A DNA stretch of 64,000 nt from Capra hircus (lineage: Eukaryota > Chordata > Mammalia > Artiodactyla > Bovidae). The notes below the pieces were generated by a model, which saw only the letters and a list, made by a program, of their open reading frames with translations, made no database searches and was not told where the DNA came from. The stretch spans positions 29,941,324 to 30,005,323 of the forward strand of contig NC_030826.1 in NCBI RefSeq assembly GCF_001704415.2, given 5' to 3'. Below, piece after piece: positions 55,861 through 64,000 of the stretch (within the stretch, counting starts at the first letter, position 1; the number at the start of each line of letters is the position of its first letter). The position numbers and the translations under genes were made by a program.

Positions 55861-55864
55861 ACAC

Positions 55865-57463
55865 ACTGTCCTCACTCTAACCTCGCATGTGTTCTTCAAC
55901 CCACAACCACTCTGGGTTCTGCTTCCCACACTCCACCAATCCTGCTCTGGCCAAGGTCACCTTGACATGCATTTTCACGAAGCCAGCAACCACCTTCCCA
56001 TCCTCCCCTCTCTTAACCTCGCTGAAGTACCCAGCTGTCTTCCTGAGATGCTCCACTCTCCTGGTTTCCATGACATCACACACTCTCATTTTTCTCCTCC
56101 TATCTGGCCCCCCCCCCATGCCAAAACCCCAAGCCCCAGGCTGAGGTCATAGAATTAAGGGTTTCCTCCATCCCCTCTTGGATCTTCTGTCTCCAATCTG
56201 TTTTTTCTCCAGGGGAACGCATCTCCTCTCATCATTTTATATATGTTTATTGAGGTTGATGACTCTCACAGCTTCATCTCCAGCCTCAACTTTCTCTCTG
56301 AACTCCAGACTCCTAAACTCCACACTATTTCAGTGTGCACACACTGTGTTCACAAGGGAACTCTTGATGCTACCTCCTGCTCCCGAATGGTGCATCCAAC
56401 ATTCTCCCCCACCTCAGCAGAGGTTGGGTTCTCCACATTTGAGTAGCACACCTCATTTCTCTCCTTCCCTCCTCTCCCATCTCCAATCCATTAGCAACTC
56501 CTGACAGCTCTCCCTTCAACACGTGTCTGGAATCTGCCCACTTCTGTATGTGTCCATCACCTCTTTAAGTCACCTTCTCTTTTCCGTTAGATTATTGCAG
56601 TAGCTTCTTTTTTTAAAAAAATTAATTTTATTGGAGTATAGCTGCTTTACAATGTTGTGTTTCTACTGTACAGCAAAATGAATCAGTTATACATATACAC
56701 ATATCCCCTCTTTTTTGGATTTTCTTCCCATTTAGGTCACCCATAGAGCACTGAGTAGAGTTTCCTGTGCAACACAGAAAGTTCTCATTAGCTATCTATT
56801 TTATACATAGTATCAGTAGTGTATATGTCAATCCCAATTTCCCAGTTCATCCTAACCCTTCTATTACCCCTTGGCATCCATATATTTTGATCTCTACCTC
56901 TGTGTCTCTATTTCTGCTTTGCATATAAGAACAGCTATATCATTCTTCTAGCAGTAGCTTCTTTGCTGGTCCAGGGTCCTGACTGATTGTTCAAGCTTAT
57001 CTCAAGCCTCTCTGCTCTTTGCCCTCAGCCACAACGGGTCACTTCAGTTTTGCCACCATGCATATGCTCAACCCAGTTTAACTCTTTCCAGCCCAGTGCC
57101 TCTATACACACAGTATGCACGCACACACTCTTCCATCCCTTACAATCCTCCTCTTCACTCCCTGTCCATGCACATGGTGGGTCCCTCTCATCCTTAAGAT
57201 CTCTGCATAAGTGTTGATTCTGCAGAGAAGCACACCTTTCTTGGTCACATGCAATAAGCAGGCATCACCTTCTGTCAATATCCATTTCTTACATCCAGTT
57301 GTTACTATTTTAGACGTTATCACCATCAACAATTTGCCTACTTGTTAACTCCTCATTACCTATCACTGCTAATAAATACTGGACTCCACGAGCACAGGCT
57401 TTGTGTCTGTTGGACTCACCACTGCGTTTCCAGAGACCCACCAATAGTGTCCTCTTGGGACAT
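55865..57463 (+). mobile_element. L2 LINE, long 3' portion, with later insertions
   Basis: About 1.25 kb of L2 excluding the nested L1: 'catgacatcacacactctca', 'gatgactctcacagcttcat', 'ctctgaactccagactccta', 'caatccattagcaactcctg', 'gattattgcagtagcttctt', and after the L1 'ctctgctctttgccctcagc', 'ctgctaataaatactggact'. The coding frame is destroyed. The 3' terminus continues for about 20 bp after the BovB at 58315. Confidence 0.72.
56611..56950 (-). mobile_element. L1 3' UTR inserted in L2, perfect TSD
   Basis: 5'-truncated antisense L1 ('ttattggagtatagctgctt', 'ctgtacagcaaaatgaatca'). A perfect 14-bp direct repeat 'gcagtagcttcttt' at 56597-56610 and 56951-56964 marks the insertion into the L2. 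Confidence 0.95.
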
Positions 57464-57464
57464 G

Positions 57465-58305
57465 AATCAAGATTGCCAGGAGAAATATCAGTTAACCTCA
57501 GATACGCAAATGACACCACCCCTATGGCAGAAAGTCTAGAGGAACTATAGAGCTTCTTGATGAAAGTGAAAGAGGAGAGTGAAAAAGCTGGCTGAAAACT
57601 CAATATTCAAAAAACTAAGATCATGGCATCTGCTCCCATCACTTCATGGGAAATAGATGGGGAAACAGTGGAAACAGTGACAGACTTTATTTTCTTGGGC
57701 TCCAAAATCACTGCAGATGGTGACTGCAGCCATGAAATTAAAAGATGGTTACTCTTTGGAAGGAAAGTTATGACCAACCTAGACAGCATATTAAAAAGCA
57801 GAGACATTACTTTGCAACAAAGGTCCATCTAGTCAAAGCTATGGTTTTTCCTGTAGTCATGTATGGATGTGAGAGTTGGACCATAAAGATAGCTGAGTGC
57901 CAAAGAATTGATGCTTTTGAACTGTGGTGTTGGAGAAGACTCTTAAGAGTCCCTTGGACTGAAGGGAGATCAAATCAGTCCATCCTAAAGGAAATCAATA
58001 GAATATTCATTCAAGAAATCAAAGAATATTAATTGGAAGGACTGATGCTGAAGCTGAAGCTCCAATACTTTGGCCACCTAATGTGAACAACTGACTCATT
58101 GGAAAAGACCCTGATGCTGGGAAAGTTTGAAGGCAGGAGGAGAAGAGGACAACAGAGGATGAGATGGTTGGATGGCATCACTGACTCAATGGACATGAGT
58201 TTGAGTAAGCGCCAGGAGTTGGTGATGGACAAGGAAGCCTGGCAGGCTACAGTCCATGGGGTCACAAAGAGTCAGACATGACTGAGCAACTGAACTGAAC
58301 TGAAC
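57465..58305 (+). mobile_element. BovB LINE 3' portion with TSD, inserted in L2
   Basis: 5'-truncated at about the RT motif C region and complete at the 3' end ('aactgaactgaactg'). Flanked by a 9-bp direct repeat 'tgggacatg' at 57456-57464 and 58306-58314. Confidence 0.96.
57470..58281 (+). pseudogene. BovB ORF2 C-terminal remnant, frameshifted
   Basis: Degraded coding end. The motif C region reads as 'RYANDTT', so the second Asp of the catalytic pair is kept but the first is Asn. Stops occur near 57547 and 57592. A one-base loss at about 57818 moves the frame between the 57623-57832 and 57745-58032 pieces. A ~23-bp tandem duplication at 57990-58036 precedes a TAA, after which the last block (58099-58281) reads 'MRWLDGITDSMDMSLSKRQE'. 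It lacks the ILGGSK variant of the 22- and 33-kb copies, reading 'FIFLGSKITADG'. Non-functional. Confidence 0.9.
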
Positions 58306-58314
58306 TGGGACATG

Positions 58315-58569
58315 CATGGTTCACTCATTAAGTCTTTAAGGGAAAAGGGACTTAATAAGCTCATTTATTAAGATTATGGTATAGGGTCATCATGTAACAT
58401 GATGCCTTATATTTAAAGCCTGGGTTTATACTGAGGTTGACTTTTCTGGTCATGTTCCAGAAATTTATAATCCTGAATTTTCCCTATTTATTTACTTTTA
58501 AGGTCTGTTTTATATGGACCATTTTTTTAGTGTGTTTATTAAATTTGTTACAATATTGCTTCTGTTTTA
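58315..58569. other. Short flank incl. probable L2 3' terminus
   Basis: 58315-58335 plausibly continues the L2 tail interrupted by BovB. The remainder is A/T-rich and unassigned. Confidence 0.4.
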
Positions 58570-58716
58570 TGTTTTGGTTTTTTGACCATGAGGCACACCC
58601 ACATGCCTCAGCTCCCCAGCTCCCCATGATCTCAGCTCCCCAGCCAGGGATCAAATCTGTACCCCCTGCATTGGAAGGCAAAGTCCTAACCACTGGACCA
58701 CCAAGGAAGTTCTCCC
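58570..58716 (-). mobile_element. CHR-type SINE
   Basis: Antisense: 'ttttttgaccatgaggcaca', an internal near-duplication of 'cagctccccagctccccatg', 'cagggatcaaatctgtaccc', and head end 'ggaccaccaaggaagttctc'. Confidence 0.82.
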
Positions 58717-58849
58717 TAGTTATTTATTGACTAATAAAAATTTAATGCATTAAGACAGCTGATCTCAAACCATATGAACCAATGGATTATATTACTCTTT
58801 AAAACAAGTTTTTGAGGGTAATAATTCAATATATGTTTTGTACTAAGCA

Positions 58850-59262
58850 AGATTTTTTTAATTATAGTTGATTTACATGTTGTGTTAATCTCAGGTGTAC
58901 AGCAAAGTGATTAATTTACTCATATATGTTTAAATCTTTTTAGATTCCTTCCCTTAGGTGCTTGCATGCCTGCTCAGACACTTCAGTCATGTCTGACTCT
59001 TTGTGACACTATGCACCGTATTCTGCTAGGCCCTCTGTCCATGGGATTCTCCAGGCAAGAATACTGGAGTGGGTTGCCATGCCCTCCTCCAGGGCATGAT
59101 TCCTGACCCAGGGATCAAACCCCCTTCTCCTACATCTCCTGCATTACAGGAAGATTCTTTACCCACTGAAGTACCTGGGAAGCCCTCTTTCCCTTTTAGG
59201 TTATTATAAAATACTGAGTCCAGTTCCCTGTGCTATACAGTAGGTCCTTGTTGGTAAAGTGA
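58850..59262 (-). mobile_element. L1 3' UTR, split by a SINE
   Basis: Antisense L1: 'aattatagttgatttacatg', 'aggtgtacagcaaagtgatt' before, and 'taggttattataaaatactg', 'ctgtgctatacagtaggtcc' after the nested Bov-tA. Confidence 0.85.
58959..59188 (-). mobile_element. Bov-tA SINE nested in L1
   Basis: Antisense body and head, with an additional 'tctcctacatctcctgcatt' duplication in the head at about 59127-59146. L1 text 'ttccctt(tt)agg' is repeated at both sides (58949-58958, 59189-59200) as the TSD. Confidence 0.94.
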
Positions 59263-60817
59263 AATTTTTATAAAAATGAGATTTTATTTGGTATCTATTT
59301 CAGAAATCTCTAATATCAACTTTTCTTCATGCTTAGCTTCAGGCAAAACCCTCTTAGGACTTAAGGCTTCAGATCAGCCTGACTTCAACAATATTTGAAG
59401 CTCATTTGAGGCTTTTTGGCTAAGAAACTTCAGAGGTTATTTCATGTAATGGCTGGCTTTCAAAAAATAGTTATGAAGATGCCAGCTAGACCTTAGCTCT
59501 TCTCTCCAGCTTATTTTTTCTTTCTTTGAAGAGGCAGAAGAGGAAGAGTGAAGAGGGAAAATCTATTTAGGAAAAGATGTGCTTTGTACATTGAGTGTTT
59601 AAAATAAATCCAAGGGTCACCACCGAGATCTGTCTCATTAACGGATGACACGGTTCACGTTGTTTGGACTGTGCTTTTGTTCCGCACGCCAGTGAAGTCT
59701 TTCCAACAAGGACCTCTTTCTACTGAGTGGCAGGCAATCATACTTTACGCGTGGGCTTCCGGAAGCTTCTCTGCCTTATCAAGTCCCCAGATGTGCCCTG
59801 AGATCACAGATAGCCTCGGGTTCCCTGTTTCCAGAGCCGTTTTCCAAAACAACTGGTACCCTTTGCTTGAAGAGACTTTTTCAAATAATATTTTAAACAG
59901 TCTCTCGACAGATGTTTACACCGGTTTCATCTCGCATATTGGCAGTGAGTGTTCCCTGGGCCTCTAAATAATAAAACAAAAACAAAACAACCCCAGTGGT
60001 GAGTTTTCTGGGAGCCACCAAGCAAGCGTGTTAGTGGACCGGCACAGACGGTGTGTACAGACATGTTCTAGAGCTGAGCCGAGAAGACGGAGAGATGAAA
60101 AAGAAGAGGAAGGAGAGAGAGGAGAAGGGCGTCCTGTTTGCTCTGCTCGGATCTGCTGCCACTGCTCAAAGGTTGCTGCTCCCTCGTCTTCATTTCTGGC
60201 AACTTATTCCTGATGTTGTCTGTGGGAGGATTCAAGTCTGCAAAGGGAATCTGACACAACATTGAGAAGTGTAGCTGAATAAAAATGCTGAAAGATCGCT
60301 GCAGAGGCAGGCAGCTGTCTCTCGTGGGCCAGGCAGACAGACAGACCTGAAACAGGAAAGACAGCGTTTGCTCAGTGCTTGAGTGAGACGCCGAAGATGC
60401 CACCTGGGGTGTGGCCAGCAGCCAAGAGTCAGGCCGATGTTAATTACACAGACTAGGATGTTCTAACGTGGTGTATGCCTGCTTGTGTGCAACGCACTGA
60501 TGTTCACTTGAAATGTGCTCCTATGGATCTGCTGGATTCTCTACACAGTTATTTACCAGTTACAGTCTCTCAAGTCTCTGAGAAGAATATATGCACACTT
60601 TTCAGTCTGAACCGCACAATGAGGTCACACTTGTGCCATCTGGTAACAGGGCCTCCAAAACTCCTGAGCAAGAGACTGGATCCTACCTTTTGGATTATGA
60701 AACTGAAAATTGTTATTAACGGTATCATATGATAACAACTCATGACAGAGTGGGGCAGAAAAATGACCCTTTGAGAAAGACAAGTTGGTGGGTTTTTTTC
60801 CCCTCTAAAGATTAATA
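59263..60817. other. Repeat-free region with raised CpG content
   Basis: 1.55 kb without recognised repeats. About 21 CpGs lie in 59641-60190 (hand count), although this is non-SINE DNA of moderate G+C. A 98-codon plus frame at 59671-59967 ends next to an 'aataaaa' at 59969-59975, but no domain or splice structure is recognised. It may be a regulatory element or an unrecognised exon. Confidence 0.4.
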
Positions 60818-61004
60818 ATCTGACTCTTTGCATCCCCGTGGACTGTAGCCCACCAGGCTCCTCTGTCCATGGAATTCTCCAGGCAAGAATACTGGAGTGG
60901 GCAGCCATTCCCTTCCTCAGGGGATCTTCCCAACCCAGGGACTGAACCTGGGCCTCCTGCACTGCAGGCAGATTCTTTACCAATTGAGCCATCAGGGAAG
61001 CCCC
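60818..61004 (-). mobile_element. Bov-tA SINE with perfect TSD
   Basis: Antisense, with the tail end truncated ('tctgactctttgcatccccg' start). Perfect 11-bp direct repeat 'aaagattaata' at 60807-60817 and 61005-61015. Confidence 0.97.
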
Positions 61005-61015
61005 AAAGATTAATA

Positions 61016-61484
61016 TGGTCCAGAATTATAAGGAAAGTGCTCTGGAGGAGGCTGGCTTCTGGAGGGTATGGATTATAGATGAGATCTAGATATGTCTTTT
61101 AGAAACAAGACACTTCTCTGAGTAGTGGGCTTGTAGGTCGTTTTATTTGAGCGTAGTCATTTTTCTGTAATTTCTGATGTTTTGCCACAACATCAATTAC
61201 TGCTGTAATCTGATTTTTTATTTATTTATTTATTTTTTTTTTGGGTAAATCTCCGTTTTCAAAGAGAAGAGGTTGGAAGTGGTTTGGTTCTCTGACTTTA
61301 GATCAGCATCCTGAAAAGTAACTCATACATGTTCAAAAACCTGGGAACAGAAGTGGAAGATTCGCTTGTGCATAACACAGGCAAGAGCAGCAGAGTTTGG
61401 TAGCTACTGGTTTATCTGACTTTTGCTGTTCATCTATCTCCCACCTTGCCTCAGAAGGGGTTAAAGGAGACTTTCCAAGGCAAA
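61016..61484. other. Single-copy stretch
   Basis: A T-rich (TTTA)n-like run at 61214-61240. Nothing else recognised. Confidence 0.4.
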
Positions 61485-61690
61485 CAAGGGCTTCCCTGGT
61501 GGCTCAGACAGTGAAGAACCTGCCTGTAATGCGAGACATCTGTGTTCAATCCCTGGATCCGGAAGATCTCCTAGAGAAGGGAACGACAACCCACTCTAGT
61601 ATTCTTGCCTGGAGAATTTCATGGACAGAGGAGCCTGGTGGGCGACAGTCCACAGGGTCGGAAAGAGTTGGACACAACAGAGCAACTTTC
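61485..61690 (+). mobile_element. Bov-tA SINE with TSD
   Basis: Sense, full length: 'gggcttccctggtggctcag' to 'gttggacacaacagagcaac'. Flanked by 'actttccaaggcaaa' (61470-61484) and 'actttccaagacaaa' (61691-61705), a 15-bp TSD with one mismatch. Confidence 0.96.
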
Positions 61691-61705
61691 ACTTTCCAAG
61701 ACAAA

Positions 61706-61971
61706 GGAGGACTTTAGAAGGGGAGAGAGTAACACACAGGTAGAGACAAAGTAAAGCAGGAATTAAGTTAGACTGAACTTGCCCGTGTATTGGACATGGC
61801 TGTTCTATAGTAAGAGCCAGCAGGAGACATCGAGTCTTCTCTGGTATGCAACTCAAAGTGTCTAGAAGAAGAAAACAACCCCCTCAGCTAAAAGATGTCT
61901 ACTTCTTGGTATGAAGATCGGTCTTCTTTGTCCCAGTGGTTTTCTTAAAGCGGGTATTACCATGTAACACC
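61706..61971. other. Short single-copy interval
   Basis: Left flank of the last BovB. Nothing recognised. Confidence 0.4.
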
Positions 61972-64000
61972 ACTGGAGAAGGGAATGGCAAGCCACTTCA
62001 GTATTCTTGCCTTGAGAACCCCATGAACAGTATGAAAAGGCAAAAAGATAGGACACTGAAAGAGGAACTCCCCAGGTTGGTAGGTGCCCAATATGCTACT
62101 GGAGATCAGCAGAGAAATAACTCCAGAAAGAATGAAGGCATGGAGCCAAAGCAAAAAGCAACTGGATGGATCCACACATCCAGTTATGGATGTGACTGGT
62201 GATAGAAGCAAGGTCCAATGCTGTAAAGAGCAATATTGCATAGGAACCTGAAATGTTAGGTCCATGAATCAAGGCAAATTGGAAGTGGTCAAATAAGAGA
62301 TAGCAAGAGTGAACGTCGACATTCTAGGAATCAGTGAACTAAAATGGACTGGAATGGGCGAATTTAACTCAGATGACCATTATATCTACTACTGTGGGCA
62401 GGAATCCCTTAGAAGAAATGGAGTAGCCATCATAGTCAACAAAAGAGTCCAAAATGCAGTACTTGGATGCACTCTCAAAAACAATAGAATGATCTCTGTT
62501 CATTTCCAAGGCAAACCATTCAATATCATGGTAATCCAAGTCTATGCCCCAGCCAGCAATGCTGAAAAAGCTGAAGTTGAACCATTCTATACATCAGCAA
62601 AAACAAGACGGGAGTTGACTGTGGCTCAGATCATGAACTCCTTATTGCCAAATTCAGACTTAAATTGAAGAAAGTAGGGAAAACCACTAGACCACTCAGG
62701 TATGACCTAAATCAAATTCCTTATGATTATACAGTAGAAATGAGAAATAGATTTAAGGGACTAGATCTGATAGACAGAGTGCCTGATGAACTATGGACAG
62801 AGGTTCATGACATTGTACAGGAGACAGGAATCAAGACCTTCCCCATGGAAAAGAAATGCAAAAAAGCAAAATGGCTGTCCGAGGAGGGCTTACAAATAGC
62901 TGTGAAAAGAAGGAGAGTGAAAAGCAAAGGAGAAAAGGAAAGATACACCCATTTGAATGCAGAGTTCCAAAGAATAGCAAGGAGAGATAAGACTTCCTCA
63001 GCAAAGAAATAGAAGAAAACAATAGAATGGGGAAGACTAGAGATCTCTTCAAGAAAATTAGAGATACCAAGGGAACATTTCATGCAAAGATGGGCTCAAT
63101 AAAGGACAGAAATGGTACGGACCTAACAGAAGCAGAAGATATTAAGAAGAAGTGGCAAGAATACACAGAAGAACTATACAAAAAAGATCTTCACAACCCA
63201 GATAATCACTATGGTGTGATTACTCACCTAGAGCCAGACATCCTGGAATGTGTAGTCAAGTGGGCTTTAGGAAGTATCATTATGAACAAAGCTAGTGGAA
63301 GTGATGGAATTCCAGTGGAGCTATTTCAAATCCTAAAAAATGATGCTCTGAAAGTGCTGCACTCAATATGCCAGCAAGTTTGGAAAACTCAGCAGTGGCC
63401 ACAGGACTGGAAAAGGTCAGTTTTCATTACAGTTCCAAAGAAAGGCAATGCAAAAGAATGCTCAAACTACTGCACAATTGCACTCATCTCACATGCTAGT
63501 AAAGTAATGCTCAAAATTCTCCAAGCCAGGCTTCAATAGTACGTGAACTGTGAGCTTCCAGATGTTCAAGCTGGATTTAGAAAAGGCAAAGGAATCAGAG
63601 ATCAAATTGCCAACATCCACTGGATCATGGAAAAAGCTAGAGAGTTCCAGAAAAACATCTATTTCTGCTTTATTGACTATGCCAATGCATTTGACTGTGT
63701 GGATCACAATAAACTGTGGAAAATTCTGAAAGAGATGGGAATACCAGACCATCTCTGACCTGCCTCTTGAGAAACCTGTATGAAGGTCAGGAAGCAACAG
63801 TTAGAACTGGACATGGAACAACAGATTGGTTCCAAATAGGAAAAGGAGTACATCTAGGCCGAATATTGTCACTCTGCTTATTTAACTTCTATGCAGAGTA
63901 CATCATGAGAAATGCTGGGCTGGAAGAAGCACAAGCTGGAATCAAGATTACTGGGAGAAATATCAATAACCTCAGATATGCAGATGACACCACCCTCATG
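61972..64000 (+). mobile_element. BovB LINE, long copy, runs off the window
   Basis: Starts in the BovB 5' region ('actggagaagggaatggcaa'), passes through the start of the endonuclease, the linker and the reverse transcriptase, and is cut at the window edge inside motif C. A deletion of about 300 bp relative to the copy at 24229-24825 removes most of the endonuclease at about 62590. Confidence 0.95.
62309..64000 (+). pseudogene. BovB ORF2 remnant with endonuclease deletion, partial
   Basis: Open pieces at 62309-62668, 62665-63012, 63027-63539 and 63543-63758 lie in three frames. Endonuclease start 'MNVDILGISELKWTGMGEFN' includes the catalytic Glu, but the text jumps from 'AEVEPFYT' to the linker. 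The linker block is 'RYDLNQIPYDYTVEMRNRFK'. RT begins with 'VPKKGNAKECSNYCTIALIS', has a TAG at 63537-63539, then motif A 'YFCFIDYANAFDCVDHNKLW' with Asp kept. A two-base insertion near 63755 shifts the frame before motif B. Clearly dead. Confidence 0.9.

Noticed and set aside
2813..61690. tRNA genes at the B-box-like 'ggttcgatccc' motifs
   Set aside because: All occurrences are in the tRNA-derived heads of Bov-tA or CHR SINEs. No cloverleaf with intact acceptor stem was found.

Overview
This window is mammalian nuclear DNA from a ruminant, most likely a bovid or other pecoran. The evidence is the repeat content: several BovB (RTE-class) LINE copies, roughly two dozen tRNA-headed Bov-tA SINEs, Bov-A monomers and a Bov-A2 dimer, and CHR-type tRNA-Glu SINEs. 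BovB/Bov-tA are diagnostic of Ruminantia. Older mammalian layers are also present: L1 3' ends, L2, MIR, MaLR/ERVL-type solo LTRs, MER5/hAT, Tigger and a mariner-type MITE. The species cannot be fixed by eye.

No host protein-coding exon, tRNA, rRNA, snRNA or miRNA gene could be supported. The longest open frames either lie in BovB or are chance frames in single-copy or SINE sequence with no recognisable domain. The window is best read as intergenic or deep intronic. All repeat assignments come from recognising family hallmarks by eye, so boundaries are usually good to about 5-20 bp, and looser for old elements.

Layout. 1-3 kb: A/T-rich, old L1 remnants. 3.4-5.1 kb: single-copy, with a CpG-rich patch at 3735-4115. 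5-15 kb: dense ruminant SINEs with MIR, L2 and L1 fragments. 15-19 kb: SINE-poor single-copy DNA with an L2 tail and a mariner MITE. 19-26 kb: BovB-rich, including a 2.7 kb BovB with an inverted 5' part (22.1-24.8 kb). 26-33 kb: SINEs, a MaLR-like LTR and an old L1 tract. 33-34.1 kb: BovB 3' half with a continuous reverse-transcriptase frame. 34.3-34.7 kb: Tigger derivative with a nested SINE. 35-42 kb: mostly single-copy with hAT fossils and CA microsatellites. 42.1-43.2 kb: ERVL-type LTR. 42.7-50.1 kb: no ruminant SINEs, only old repeats. 50-62 kb: scattered SINEs, old L1 and a nested L2/L1/BovB stack. 62-64 kb: a longer BovB running off the right edge.

The only 'genes' are retrotransposon remnants. 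BovB supplies the endonuclease/reverse transcriptase that also mobilises Bov-tA/Bov-A SINEs, which share its 3' tail. Target-site duplications around several copies document this. I found no previously undescribed biological system. The best leads are the BovB structures, two CpG-preserved non-SINE segments and the SINE-free 42.7-50.1 kb interval.
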